From Aminobacter ciceronei (GTDB lineage: Bacteria; Pseudomonadota; Alphaproteobacteria; Rhizobiales; Rhizobiaceae): DNA of 64,000 nt. Shown in pieces: positions 45,669 to 54,933 of this stretch (positions within the stretch are counted from its first letter, which is position 1; the number at the start of each line of letters is the position of its first letter). Location of the stretch: positions 92,336-156,335 of the forward strand of contig NZ_JACJHY010000016.1 in assembly GCF_014138625.1 (NCBI RefSeq), given 5' to 3'. Below the pieces are notes generated by a model. That model saw only the letters and a list, made by a program, of their open reading frames with translations, was not told the origin of the DNA and made no database searches. Both the position numbers and the translations under genes were made by a program.

Positions 45669-47078
45669 CTAGACATAGCCGATCGATTGCAGATCCATGT
45701 GCGGCTTGGGCTGCGAGTTGAGCAGGCCCATCAACCGGTTCAGGCCCAGCGCGATCTGCGGCAGGGAGTGTGCTGCTCCCAGGCACAGCCTCACCGCGTG
45801 CGGTGCGTGATCGCGTTTCACGGCAAAAGCGTCGGCGGTGATCACCCTAACGCCCTCGCGCAGGGCTGTGGCGGAGAACGAATCCATTCGCCAGGGTTCG
45901 GGAAGCTGCAGCCAGAGGTGATAGCAGGATGTGGACGCGTGCTCCGCATGGTGGCCGAGGATCCGATGGGCCACCTCCTGGCGCTCATGCGCCTGGTTGC
46001 GGTGCCAGGCGATCAGCTTGTCGGCATAGCCGTTTGCCATCCAGTTGGTCACGATCGCCGCCATGAACGGTGGCGACATCCAGTTGCTCATGGTGACGAT
46101 CTCCTGGACGGAGCGGCTGAGCTTGGCCGGTACCACCAGGAAGCCGATACGCAAGCCAGGCGCCATGCTCTTGGAGGCGCTGGTGAGGTAGATGGTTCGT
46201 TCCGGAATGAGAGAGGCGAAGGGCCGCGGCCGGTTCTCGGCAAGGAAGCCATACACGTCGTCTTCGATGATCCAGAGACCATACTCCTCGATGATCGCGG
46301 CGATCTCCCGCATCCGTTGCTCGGACATGGTGATCGTCGTCGGGTTCTGCAGAACGGGCATGCAATAGAGCGCCTTCGGCCGCTTGGTCTCGCAGAGTTC
46401 GCGCAAGGCCGCAGGATCCAGACCCTCGTGGTCCATTTGAACCGCGGCGAGAGTGATGCCGAGCTGATGCGCGATGGCCCTTGCACCCGGATAAGTCAGC
46501 TGTTCCGTGGCAATTGACTCGCCATGGCCGGCCAGCGCCATCATGCTGATCAGAAGGCCGTGCTGTCCGCCATTGCAGATGATGACATTGTCCGGATGCG
46601 CCCTGATCCCGATACCCTCCAGCCATTGCGATGCGACGGCGCGGTGCGAGATCATGCCCGCGCTGGGCTGATAGGTGAGAAGCGCGTCGAGCGAGCCTGA
46701 CCGCGACAGATCCTTCAGGGTCGACCTGAGGATTTCGTCGGCTTCACCAATGGCGGAAAGGTTCAGTCCGAGGTCGATTACCTCCGGTTGGGGTTTTTCC
46801 GGCACCACCAGCCGGGTGATGTCGTCGCGATGATTGTCGAAATCGTTGATGAACGTGCCGCGGCCGACCTCGCCGACGACGAGGCCTCTTACCGCCGCCT
46901 CGGTGTAGGCTCGCGCAATCGTCCCGACCGTCACGCCCAGCCGATAGGCGAGGTCGCGGTGCGGCGGCAGCTTCTCGCCGGGCTGCAACTGACCTTCGGC
47001 TATTCCGCGCTCGAGCGCATCGCAGATCGCCACGTAGATCGGCCCGGCGCCCTTCCTGATCTCCGGCTTCCAGTTCAT
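45669..47078 (-). CDS. MocR/GntR family regulator with aminotransferase domain
   Basis: A 469-residue MocR-type regulator. The N-terminal GntR winged helix (IYVAICDALERGIAEGQLQPGEKLPPHRDLAYRLGVTVGTIARAYTEAAVRGLV, about 14-66) is joined to an aminotransferase-I fold with ICNGGQHGLL, PVLQNPTTITM, EDDVYGFLAE and the PLP lysine motif LTSASKSMAPGLRIGF (about 280). Such proteins bind PLP and an amino-compound effector. It diverges from the importer/ureide operon, with strong inverted repeats between. The ATG at 47078 is chosen because a longer frame would cross the operator. Confidence 0.92.
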   Translation of the reverse strand: MNWKPEIRKGAGPIYVAICDALERGIAEGQLQPGEKLPPHRDLAYRLGVTVGTIARAYTEAAVRGLVVGEVGRGTFINDFDNHRDDITRLVVPEKPQPEVIDLGLNLSAIGEADEILRSTLKDLSRSGSLDALLTYQPSAGMISHRAVASQWLEGIGIRAHPDNVIICNGGQHGLLISMMALAGHGESIATEQLTYPGARAIAHQLGITLAAVQMDHEGLDPAALRELCETKRPKALYCMPVLQNPTTITMSEQRMREIAAIIEEYGLWIIEDDVYGFLAENRPRPFASLIPERTIYLTSASKSMAPGLRIGFLVVPAKLSRSVQEIVTMSNWMSPPFMAAIVTNWMANGYADKLIAWHRNQAHERQEVAHRILGHHAEHASTSCYHLWLQLPEPWRMDSFSATALREGVRVITADAFAVKRDHAPHAVRLCLGAAHSLPQIALGLNRLMGLLNSQPKPHMDLQSIGYV

Positions 47079-47093
47079 GCGGCTCTCGCTACT

Positions 47094-47123
47094 TTGACAC
47101 CGTGTCAATGAAATAATTGACAC
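47094..47123. promoter_or_regulatory. MocR operator region, proximal sites
   Basis: TTGACAC-C-GTGTCAA is a perfect 7-bp inverted repeat (47094-47108), followed nine bases later by another TTGACAC in the same orientation as the left arm. It lies just before the MocR start, suiting autoregulation. Confidence 0.6.
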
Positions 47124-47192
47124 CTTCAAGTGCCAGACATACGCTCAAATAACAACAAAAACAAGGGAACATAACTGCGTAATCTGAGCATA

Positions 47193-47216
47193 TTGAACCA
47201 ATTGACATGGGTTCAA
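47193..47216. promoter_or_regulatory. MocR operator region, distal site
   Basis: TTGAACC-N10-GGTTCAA is a perfect 7-bp inverted repeat with a further TTGACA inside its spacer, about 40 bp before the importer binding-protein start. Probably the activation or repression site for the divergent operon. Confidence 0.5.
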
Positions 47217-47253
47217 TTGCAGATGAAGGCCGAGTATCACAATGGAGGACAAG

Positions 47254-48462
47254 ATGATTTTGCGTCAGCAGAGACAAAGTGCCCTGCGCAGGGTGCTTAT
47301 ATTAGGAACGGCAACCGGAGCATTGGTGTTTGGATCTTCGGCATATGCCGAAGAAACTCTGAAGATCGGTGCCCTGGGCGTGATGAGCGGGCCGTTTGCC
47401 GGCTGGGGTGGCGTCATGTGCCAGACGTTCAAGTCACGGGCCGGCATGTGGAACGACGACGGCGGCGTGGCGATCGGTGACAAGACCTACAAGATCGAGG
47501 TCGTGTGCGTCGACGACAAGGGCGATCCCAAGGGCGCCCAGACCGGTGCCGAAAAGCTGGTGTCGGAAGGTGTCAAATATATCCAGGGGCCGAACACTGA
47601 CTCCACGGCGGAAAGCGCCAAGACCGTCATGGAGGCGAATGGCACGGTCAACATGCCCTACGCCTTCTCCAAGTCGCTCTACAAGGCACCTGCCTCCCAG
47701 TCGATCCTCGGCATGGTGGCATCTTACCAGGTCGGCCCGGTCATCTACAAATGGCTGATGGACAACAAGGGCGTGAAGAAGATCGCCTTTGTCTCCGAAA
47801 ACAACGCCGATCCCATCAAGCAGCGTGACGAAGGCTCAGCCGGCGCCAAGGCGCTCGGCCTGGAGGTCGTCTCCGACCAGGAAACCTACGAGTCCGGCAC
47901 CACCGATTTCTTTCCGATCCTGACCAAGGTGATCGGTACCTCGCCGGATCACATCGTGCTTTCAGGCGTATCGCCCTCGGATGTCGGCCCGCTGATCAAG
48001 GCGGCGCGTGAACTTGGCTTCACGGGAACCATGAGCACCGAGACCGGGCAGGACCCGAAGGCCATCTACGAAGTGGCCGGAGACGCGTCGAACGGGTTCA
48101 TTGCCGCCGGCGGTGCCAGCACCGAGGCGATCCGCAGCGACTTCATGGTCAAGTTCATCGAGCGCTACACCAAGGACTGGGGCGAGTGGAACGATGTCGC
48201 CGGCCTCTATGTCTACGGTCCCGAGATCATGATCCAGACGCTGCAGAGCGCCGGACCCAAGGCGATCGAGGACACCAATGTGTTCAAGGCGGCACTCGAC
48301 GGCTTCGTCGGCAAGAACCCGTTCCTCAAGGACGGCGGCGAGTTGAAATATGTCGGCCGCACCGACTACGGCCAGCCGCGTCAGGTCTCCGTGCCGATCG
48401 TCGTGCAGCAGGTCGAAAACGGCGAATACAAGCCGCTGTTCGTCGGAAAACTCCCTGACTGA
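47254..48462 (+). CDS. Branched-chain-type ABC transporter substrate-binding protein
   Basis: A 402-residue periplasmic binding protein of the Leu/Ile/Val family with a Sec signal ending at SAYAEE (about residue 32). Family features are LKIGALGVMSGPFAGWGG, VVCVDDKGDPKGAQTGAEKLVSEGVKYIQGPN and FAVSENNADP-like sequence near 175. The ATG at 47254 is favoured over 47242 because GGAGG lies at ideal spacing. Given the enzymes downstream, the ligand is more likely a ureide such as allantoin or a carbamoyl amino acid than a branched-chain amino acid (inference). Confidence 0.92.
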   Translation: MILRQQRQSALRRVLILGTATGALVFGSSAYAEETLKIGALGVMSGPFAGWGGVMCQTFKSRAGMWNDDGGVAIGDKTYKIEVVCVDDKGDPKGAQTGAEKLVSEGVKYIQGPNTDSTAESAKTVMEANGTVNMPYAFSKSLYKAPASQSILGMVASYQVGPVIYKWLMDNKGVKKIAFVSENNADPIKQRDEGSAGAKALGLEVVSDQETYESGTTDFFPILTKVIGTSPDHIVLSGVSPSDVGPLIKAARELGFTGTMSTETGQDPKAIYEVAGDASNGFIAAGGASTEAIRSDFMVKFIERYTKDWGEWNDVAGLYVYGPEIMIQTLQSAGPKAIEDTNVFKAALDGFVGKNPFLKDGGELKYVGRTDYGQPRQVSVPIVVQQVENGEYKPLFVGKLPD

Positions 48463-48469
48463 CGAACAC

Positions 48470-48501
48470 GGGCGGCGGTTCGCCCCCAATGACCGCCGCC
48501 C
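48470..48501 (+). other. Intercistronic stem-loop after the importer binding-protein gene
   Basis: A perfect 10-bp stem (GGGCGGCGGT / ACCGCCGCCC) with a 12-nt loop begins 7 bp after the stop and has no T-run. Same placement as the elements after other binding-protein genes here. Confidence 0.7.
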
Positions 48502-48578
48502 GCACTTCCCTCGCATGAGGTCCGCATGACGCGGATCGCGAATGGGCGGAAGGTCCATCCTCGCACAGGAGACTTCGC

Positions 48579-49439
48579 ATGACGCAGGTTATGCTCAATG
48601 CACTTGTCGTCGGAACGACTTACGCGCTGATCGCGCTCGGCATCACCATCATTTTCAGCATCATGAAGGTGGTGAATTTCGCCCATGGTCAGCTCTACAT
48701 GATCGGCGGGTTCGTCGTTTACTACTTCAATGTCGTGTTCGGGCTGCCGTTCTGGTTCGGCCTCGTCATGTCCTTCCTGATCGTCGGCCTGCTCGGCGTG
48801 GCCATGGAGCTGTTCCTGTTCCGGCCGGTGATGCTGCGCGTCAAGCGCGAGGAGGTGACGATGCTGCTGGCCATGGGCACGGCGGTGTTCCTCGAAAGCC
48901 TGGCGCTGATCGTCTTCGGCGAAAAGCAGCGTGGCGTTCCCCCAATCGCAACCGGCGTCATCGAAGTTTTCGATGCCAGGCTACCCACCGGACGCATCGT
49001 CGTCATCGTCGTCGCAGCGATGCTGATCGCCGCCTTGATGGCCTTCATCGGCTACACCAAGACCGGCCGGGCGCTGAGGGCCATGGCACAGGACCGCGAG
49101 GCGACCGCTCTTCAGGGCGTCAATCTCAAGTGGCTCTCGGCCATGGGCTTCGGCCTCGGGACCGGCCTTGCCGGCCTGTCCGGGGGCCTGCTCGTGGCAA
49201 TCTTCGCCGTCCACACCGGCGCCGGCACGGCCATCTCGATCAAGGCATTCCTGATGATCATGATCGGTGGTGCAGGCGTGCTCTCCGGCGCCATCCTTGG
49301 CGGCTTCGTCCTCGGTTTCCTCGAATCCGTCGGCTACGCGCTTTTGCCGGGCTCACTGACCTTTCTCATCATCTTCCTGATCGTGATCTGCTTCCTCATC
49401 GTGAGGCCGAACGGGATCATGGGTAAGCCCTGGGGCTGA
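48579..49439 (+). CDS. Branched-chain-type ABC transporter permease (LivH-like)
   Basis: A 286-residue permease with typical LivH sequence: TYALIALGITIIFSIMKVVNFAHGQLYMIGGF (about 13-45), and the contact loop YTKTGRALRAMAQDREATALQGVNLKWLSAMGFGLG (about 155-190). CAGGAGAC stands before the ATG. The partner permease starts 7 bp after the stop. Confidence 0.94.
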   Translation: MTQVMLNALVVGTTYALIALGITIIFSIMKVVNFAHGQLYMIGGFVVYYFNVVFGLPFWFGLVMSFLIVGLLGVAMELFLFRPVMLRVKREEVTMLLAMGTAVFLESLALIVFGEKQRGVPPIATGVIEVFDARLPTGRIVVIVVAAMLIAALMAFIGYTKTGRALRAMAQDREATALQGVNLKWLSAMGFGLGTGLAGLSGGLLVAIFAVHTGAGTAISIKAFLMIMIGGAGVLSGAILGGFVLGFLESVGYALLPGSLTFLIIFLIVICFLIVRPNGIMGKPWG

Positions 49440-49446
49440 GACGACC

Positions 49447-50484
49447 ATGCAAAAGACCATATCCATGCCAAATGTGAACCTGTCCCCAAGCGAGCAGCGA
49501 AGCTCCTCGCTGAAGCCCATCGGGCTGGGGCTGCTGATCGCGGCAGGTTACTTCCTTGCCATTCCGCTGGCCTTCGGCGCCAATGGCTACCTGCTCAACG
49601 TGTTCACCACCATGGCTGCCGTCAGCTTCATCAGCTTCGGTGTCTGGCTGACCTTCGCCATCGGTCGCATCAACCTTGCCCAGGCGGGATTTGCGCTGAT
49701 CGGCGCATACGTAACAGCCATCCTGGTGTCGCGACTCGGCGTCTCGTTCTGGATCTGCCTGCCACTGTCGGGAGCCGTCGCGGCCCTGCTCGGTGGCCTG
49801 ATCGGCTGGCCGGTGCTGCGTCTCAAGGGCGTCTATTTCGCCATGATCACGCTCTGCATCACCGAGGCCTGCCGCCTGACTGCGTTGAGTTTTCCGGCTC
49901 TGACCAATGGCGCCCAGGGCATCGTCGACCTTCCGCTTCCCAGCGAATTGTCGTTGTTCGGCCTGACCATCATTCCGGCCTTCGAAAAGGGCGCGCGGCT
50001 GCCGTTCTTCTACCTCGCCGGCACGCTGATGCTGCTCGGCCTTTGGTTCATGTGGCTTCTCGACACCAGCCGCGTCGGCGCCGTGTTCCGCTCGCTCAGG
50101 CAGAACGAGGATTTGGCGTCGAGTCTTGGCATCAATGTCGCCAAGTATCGTGTCGTCGCCTTCATGGTCAGTTGCTTCTATGCCGGTGTCGGCGGTGCCT
50201 TCTTCGCCACTCTGCAGCAGAACGTCTACCCCACCACTTTCCAGGTGCTCGATAGCGTCTACTTCATGGTCTACTGCTTCGTCGGCGGTCTCGAATTCGT
50301 CGTTGGCCCGCTGGTCGGCGCCGTTGTCATGATGAGCAGCTTCGAACTCCTTCATGAGTTCCAGCGCTATCAGACCGTCATTTTCTCCGGCCTGATGATC
50401 CTGTGCATCCTGCTCATGCCGAACGGAATCCTGAGCGTCATCAAGCGGCGCTCCGCCAAGCTGGAGGAGGCGTCCAATGCTTGA
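49447..50484 (+). CDS. Branched-chain-type ABC transporter permease (LivM-like)
   Basis: A 345-residue LivM-like permease: FGVWLTFAIGRINLAQAGFALIGAYVTAIL (about 58-90), and contact loop TSRVGAVFRSLRQNEDLASSLGINVAKYRVVAFMVSC. The last 8 bp overlap the ATPase gene. An in-frame ATG at 49465 is a possible later start. Confidence 0.93.
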   Translation: MQKTISMPNVNLSPSEQRSSSLKPIGLGLLIAAGYFLAIPLAFGANGYLLNVFTTMAAVSFISFGVWLTFAIGRINLAQAGFALIGAYVTAILVSRLGVSFWICLPLSGAVAALLGGLIGWPVLRLKGVYFAMITLCITEACRLTALSFPALTNGAQGIVDLPLPSELSLFGLTIIPAFEKGARLPFFYLAGTLMLLGLWFMWLLDTSRVGAVFRSLRQNEDLASSLGINVAKYRVVAFMVSCFYAGVGGAFFATLQQNVYPTTFQVLDSVYFMVYCFVGGLEFVVGPLVGAVVMMSSFELLHEFQRYQTVIFSGLMILCILLMPNGILSVIKRRSAKLEEASNA

Positions 50485-51247
50485 AGTTCGCGGATTGACC
50501 AAGATCTTCGGCGGCCTGACCGCAGTGAACGACCTGAACTTCACGTTGGATGCGGGCGAGATCCTTTCCATCATCGGCCCCAACGGCGCCGGCAAGAGCA
50601 CCTGCTTCAAGCTGATCGCCTCCTTCCTCAACCCGACGAGCGGAACCGTCCGTTTCAACGGCAAGGACATTACCGGCATCGGACCGCATGCGGTTGCCCG
50701 CCACGGCATCGTCAGGACGTTCCAGGAAAACACCAGCTTCCAGGACATGACCGTGCGCGAGACGGTGCTGCTCGGCTACCACAAGGACTGCAAGGCCTCG
50801 CTCGCCGGCATGATCTTCCGGACGCCGCGCGCCAGGAAAGACGAGCGGGAAGCCGGCGAATACGCCGATCACGTACTTGACCTGCTCGGCATGGCACATC
50901 TTGCCAATACGGTGTCCGCCGCCTTGCCGCACGGCATGCTGCGCAATCTCGGCATCGCGGTAGCGCTTGCTGCCAAGCCAAAGCTCATCCTGCTCGACGA
51001 GCCGTTTGCCGGGCTGAACTCGGACGAGACCAAGCGCGGCGTCGAGCTGATCCGCAGAATTCGCGACGAGGGCGTCACGCCTTTCCTGGTCGAGCACGAC
51101 ATGGCCGCGGTGATGTCGGTCAGTGAACGCATCGTGGTCGTCAGCTTCGGCAGCAAGATCGCCGAGGGCACGCCGGCGGAGATCCAGCAGAACGAGAAGG
51201 TCATCGAGGCTTATCTCGGCGCGGAAGACACGGAGATCGGCCTATGA
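50477..51247 (+). CDS. Branched-chain-type ABC transporter ATPase (LivG-like)
   Basis: A 256-residue ATPase with Walker A GPNGAGKST (about 35), LivG-type GIVRTFQENTSFQDMTVRE, and Walker B LILLDEPFAGLNSDE. The usual LSGG signature reads ALPHGMLRNLGIA, so the signature serine-glycine pair is altered; LivF carries the intact one, which still allows function in a heterodimer with one weak site. Overlaps LivM by 8 bp and LivF by 4 bp. Confidence 0.92.
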   Translation: MLEVRGLTKIFGGLTAVNDLNFTLDAGEILSIIGPNGAGKSTCFKLIASFLNPTSGTVRFNGKDITGIGPHAVARHGIVRTFQENTSFQDMTVRETVLLGYHKDCKASLAGMIFRTPRARKDEREAGEYADHVLDLLGMAHLANTVSAALPHGMLRNLGIAVALAAKPKLILLDEPFAGLNSDETKRGVELIRRIRDEGVTPFLVEHDMAAVMSVSERIVVVSFGSKIAEGTPAEIQQNEKVIEAYLGAEDTEIGL

Positions 51248-51960
51248 GCGCGCAATTCTCGATCCGGGACCTCGCCGTCTCCTATGGCAGGGTTCGCGCC
51301 GTCAAGGGTGTTTCCCTCAATGCCGGCGAGGGGGAGATCATTTCCCTCATCGGCGCCAACGGCGCCGGCAAGTCCTCCATCCTGCGCGCCATTACCGGCC
51401 TGACCGCGCCTGAGAGTGGTGAGATCTGGTTCGACGGCGAGCGCATCGACGGCAAGGGACCCGACCAGATCGTGGCACGCGGCGTGGCGATGGTGCCGGA
51501 AGGGCGACGCATCTTCCCGTTCATGAGCGTGCGCGACAACCTTCTGATGGGCGCCTATCGTCGCAAGGACAATGCGGGTGTCGCTGCCGACCTCGAAGGC
51601 ATTCTGACCCGGTTTCCCCGCTTGCGCGAGCGCATCGGCCAGCAGGCCGGCAGCCTGTCGGGCGGCGAGCAGCAGATGGTGGCGATCGGTCGCGCGCTGA
51701 TGTCCAAGCCGCGGCTTCTGCTGCTCGACGAACCGTCGCTCGGCATCGCGCCGATCATCGTCCGCGAGATCGCCCGCTTCATCACCAGCATCAACCGCGA
51801 CAATGGCGTCAGCGTCATTCTCGTCGAGCAGAACTCGCGCATGGCGCTCAAGCTCTCCAGCCACTCCTATGTGCTCGAGACGGGCAAGATCGCCTTGTCT
51901 GGGCCTTCGCATGAACTGGCCGAGAACGACGACGTCCGCCGCGCCTATCTCGGCGGCTAG
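51244..51960 (+). CDS. Branched-chain-type ABC transporter ATPase (LivF-like)
   Basis: A 238-residue ATPase: Walker A GANGAGKSS (about 36), VPEGRRIFPFMSVRDNL, signature SLSGGEQQMVAIGRAL, Walker B LLLLDEPSLGIAP. It completes the five-part importer and ends 9 bp before the racemase gene, so metabolism and transport share one transcript. Confidence 0.93.
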   Translation: MSAQFSIRDLAVSYGRVRAVKGVSLNAGEGEIISLIGANGAGKSSILRAITGLTAPESGEIWFDGERIDGKGPDQIVARGVAMVPEGRRIFPFMSVRDNLLMGAYRRKDNAGVAADLEGILTRFPRLRERIGQQAGSLSGGEQQMVAIGRALMSKPRLLLLDEPSLGIAPIIVREIARFITSINRDNGVSVILVEQNSRMALKLSSHSYVLETGKIALSGPSHELAENDDVRRAYLGG

Positions 51961-51969
51961 GGGCAGGTC

Positions 51970-52713
51970 ATGAAGATCGAGATCATCAATCCCACGACCA
52001 CTTCCGCATTCGCCAGGAAGAACCTGGCTGCAGCGCAAGGCGTTGCCTCGTCGGGCACCGAGATCCTGTCAGTCTCGGTCGAGAGCGGCCCGCCGTCGAT
52101 CGAAAGCCACTATGACGAGGCGCTGAGCACGATCGGCATCCTCGAGCGTATCCGCGAGGGAGAGAACGCCGGTGTCGACGGCTATGTCATCGCCTGCTTC
52201 GGCGATCCCGGCTATCTCGCCGCCCGCGAGATCGCGCGCGGGCCGGTCATCGGTATCGCCGAGGCGGCCTTCCATGTCGCCAGCATCGTGGCGACCCGCT
52301 TCTCCGTGGTCACCACGCTCGCCCGCACCAAGATCATCTGCGAGCACCTGCTGCAGGTTCACGGCTTCGAGCATCAGTGCCGCAAGGTCCGGGCTTGCGG
52401 GCTCGAGGTTCTCGAACTCGAGGAGACCGGCATGGCGGCCTGCCGTGACATCGTCGAGGAATGCCGCCGCGCCGTCGCCGAAGACGACATCGGCGCCATC
52501 GTGCTCGGCTGCGCCGGAATGGCCGACCTGGCCTCGCATATCCAGGAGCAGATCGGCGTTCCGGTCATCGAAGGCGTTACCGCTGCGACCAAGCTCATTG
52601 AAGGCATCGTCGCCCTGAGGCTCGGCACCAGCAAATTCGGTGACCTCGCTTATCCGCTGCCCAAGCGGCTGAGCGGATCGGTCAAGCATCTTGAAATCGC
52701 ACCGCGCGACTAG
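51970..52713 (+). CDS. Asp/Glu/hydantoin racemase family enzyme
   Basis: A 247-residue cofactor-independent racemase. The family opening IINPTTTSAF and both catalytic cysteine loops are present (IACFGDPGYLAARE, about 76, and VLGCAGMADL, about 178). Family members racemise hydantoins, allantoin or acidic amino acids. With a PuuE-like allantoinase and AllC-like amidohydrolase next door, allantoin or 5-substituted hydantoin racemisation is the best guess. Starts 9 bp after LivF. Confidence 0.87.
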   Translation: MKIEIINPTTTSAFARKNLAAAQGVASSGTEILSVSVESGPPSIESHYDEALSTIGILERIREGENAGVDGYVIACFGDPGYLAAREIARGPVIGIAEAAFHVASIVATRFSVVTTLARTKIICEHLLQVHGFEHQCRKVRACGLEVLELEETGMAACRDIVEECRRAVAEDDIGAIVLGCAGMADLASHIQEQIGVPVIEGVTAATKLIEGIVALRLGTSKFGDLAYPLPKRLSGSVKHLEIAPRD

Positions 52714-52751
52714 GCCGGCGTCCGTCTGGAACAGGTAGAAAGGATCGAACA

Positions 52752-53660
52752 ATGTCATACCCCCGCGATATGGTCGGCTACGGCAACAGGCCGCCGATGG
52801 CCAACTGGCCGAACGGCGCCAAGCTCGCGCTGCAGTTCATCGTCGCCTTCGAGGAGGGGTCCGAGAACTGCGTCCTGCACGGCGATGCCCATTCGGAGAA
52901 CTTCATCTCCGACATCATCGGCGCGCCGCAACTGTTCGGCGTGCGCAACATGAACATGGAGTCGCTCTACGAGTATGGCACGCGCGTCGCGTTCTGGCGG
53001 GTGTTCGACGAGTTCAAGCAGCGCGGCATCAACACCACTGTTCTGGCCAACGGCCTGGCGCTGCAGCACTACCCCGAGGCCGGCAAGATCATGCACTCCC
53101 TCGGACACGAGATCGCCAGCCACGGTTGGAAGTGGATCGACCACCAGTGGATGGGCGAGGACACCGAACGCGCCCAGATGAAGCTTGCCATCGACACCAT
53201 CACGCGGGTGACTGGCGAGCGGCCGGTCGGCTGGTACACCGGACGCTGCAGCCCCAACACGCTCAAGCTGGTGGTGGAGGAGGGTGGCTTCCTCTACGAT
53301 TCCGACACCTATGCCGATGACCTGCCCTATTGGGAAAACGTCAACGGCAAGCAGCATCTGCGCATTCCCTACACACTCGAAGCCAACGATATGCGTTTCG
53401 TCGCGGCCGCCGGCTTCAACTCTGGCGACCAGTATTTCACCTATCTCAAGGACACGTTCGACGTGCTCTATCGCGAGAGCGACAGGACCCCGCGGATGAT
53501 GTCCACCGGGCTCCACCTGCGCATCGTCGGCCGCCCCGGGCGTTGGGCTTCGTTCCTGCGCTTCCTCGACTACGTCCAGAAGCACGAAGGCGTCTGGATC
53601 TGCCGGCGCGACGAAATCGCCCGCCATTGGCACAAGCACCATGCACCTGAGCGGCAGTAG
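52752..53660 (+). CDS. puuE: Allantoinase, PuuE type (polysaccharide-deacetylase fold)
   Basis: A 302-residue protein that closely follows the metal-independent PuuE allantoinase of Pseudomonas as I remember it: YPRDMVGYGNRPP at the N-terminus, NMESLYEYGTRVAFWR (about 73), GHEIASHGWKWIDHQWM (about 117), GWYTGRCSPNTLKLVVEEGGFLYDSDTYADDLPYW (about 157-195) and VWICRRDEIARHWHKHH at the end. It would open the hydantoin ring of allantoin to allantoate. Preceded by GAAAGGATCG. The specificity could have shifted to another cyclic ureide. Confidence 0.88.
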   Translation: MSYPRDMVGYGNRPPMANWPNGAKLALQFIVAFEEGSENCVLHGDAHSENFISDIIGAPQLFGVRNMNMESLYEYGTRVAFWRVFDEFKQRGINTTVLANGLALQHYPEAGKIMHSLGHEIASHGWKWIDHQWMGEDTERAQMKLAIDTITRVTGERPVGWYTGRCSPNTLKLVVEEGGFLYDSDTYADDLPYWENVNGKQHLRIPYTLEANDMRFVAAAGFNSGDQYFTYLKDTFDVLYRESDRTPRMMSTGLHLRIVGRPGRWASFLRFLDYVQKHEGVWICRRDEIARHWHKHHAPERQ

Positions 53661-53685
53661 CGGCGCAAGGCTCCGGGATAGCATC

Positions 53686-54933
53686 ATGTCGACTTACCTC
53701 AACGAAACCGACGCCGGGCGGCGCATCATGCGGCGCTGCGACGAGCTTGGCAGCATCAGCGAGCCGGGCATTGGCGTGACGCGGCTCTATCTGTCGCCGC
53801 AACATCGCACGGCCGCCGAAACCATTGCCGGATGGATGCACGATGCCGGCATGGACGCGCGTATCGACGAGGCCGGCAACGTCGTCGGCCGCTACCATTC
53901 CGAAAGCGGCGGCGGGCCCTATCTCATTACCGGCTCGCATATGGACAGTGTCGTCCATGCCGGCCGCTATGACGGTCCGCTCGGCGTGGTCACCTCGCTC
54001 GACTGCGTTGCCGTGCTCAACGGTCGCGGCCGCCGCCTGCCGTTCGGTATCGAGGTCGTCGCCTTCAGTGACGAGGAAGGTACGCGGTTCCGGACGACGC
54101 TCGCCGGAAGCCGCGCCATCACGGGACAGTTCGGTGACGACCTGTTCAACGCCAAGGATGCGCAAGGCATCAGCCTTCGCGAGGCCATGATCGCGTTCGG
54201 TCTCGATCCCGAGGCCGTCGCCAGGGCAGCCCATCGGCCGGGCGACTTGATTGGCTATGTCGAGCTTCATATCGAGCAGGGACCAGTGCTCCAGGCCGAG
54301 GGTTTGTCGGTCGGCGTGGTGACCGCGATCAGCGGCCAGACGCGCGCCGTCGTGACGCTCAAGGGTGCGGCCAATCATGCCGGCACGGTGCCTATGGGCA
54401 TGCGCAAGGATCCGCTCCTGGCAGCAGCCGAGATCGCGCTGGCGGTCGAGCGCATCGCCTCGGTCCATCCCCATACGGTGGGCACAGTCGGCTTCGTCAA
54501 GGCCGACCCGGGACTGATCAATGTCATCCCGGGCGAGGTCTCTTTGACCGTCGATCTGCGCTCGCAAGCTGACAGTGTCCGCCACGCTGCCTTCGACGAA
54601 CTCGGCGTCGCTGCCTGGGCCATCGCGGCAAGGCGCGGAGTGGAGATCGACATCGACAAGATCCTCGATCTCAAGTCCTGCCCATGCGCGCCCGATTTCG
54701 TCGACCGTATCGCGGCCGCCGTCGAAGCGGCCGGAACGCGCCCTCTGCGCCTGCCCAGCGGTGCCGGCCACGACGGCATGGCGATGAGCACGATCACCGA
54801 CATCGGCATGATCTTCGTTCGCTGCAAGGACGGCATCAGCCATTCGCCGGAGGAGTCGGTCACCGCGGCAGACGTTGCAACGGGGGCGGCTGTGCTCTTG
54901 CATTTCATCGAGAATTTTCAGGGAAAACCCTAA
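53686..54933 (+). CDS. Allantoate/N-carbamoyl-amino-acid amidohydrolase (AllC-like, M20)
   Basis: A 415-residue di-metal amidohydrolase: GSHMDSVVHAGRYDGPLGV (about 85), FSDEEGTRFRTTLAGSRA (about 127), YVELHIEQGPVLQAEG (about 194), and SGAGHDGMAMS (about 363) with the late metal histidine. These mark the allantoate amidohydrolase, ureidoglycolate and carbamoylase branch. It would release ammonia and carbon dioxide from the product of the preceding enzyme. The ATG at 53686 gives a family-typical N-terminus; an earlier in-frame ATG at 53641 overlaps puuE. Ends in a TAATG overlap with the next gene. Confidence 0.88.
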   Translation: MSTYLNETDAGRRIMRRCDELGSISEPGIGVTRLYLSPQHRTAAETIAGWMHDAGMDARIDEAGNVVGRYHSESGGGPYLITGSHMDSVVHAGRYDGPLGVVTSLDCVAVLNGRGRRLPFGIEVVAFSDEEGTRFRTTLAGSRAITGQFGDDLFNAKDAQGISLREAMIAFGLDPEAVARAAHRPGDLIGYVELHIEQGPVLQAEGLSVGVVTAISGQTRAVVTLKGAANHAGTVPMGMRKDPLLAAAEIALAVERIASVHPHTVGTVGFVKADPGLINVIPGEVSLTVDLRSQADSVRHAAFDELGVAAWAIAARRGVEIDIDKILDLKSCPCAPDFVDRIAAAVEAAGTRPLRLPSGAGHDGMAMSTITDIGMIFVRCKDGISHSPEESVTAADVATGAAVLLHFIENFQGKP

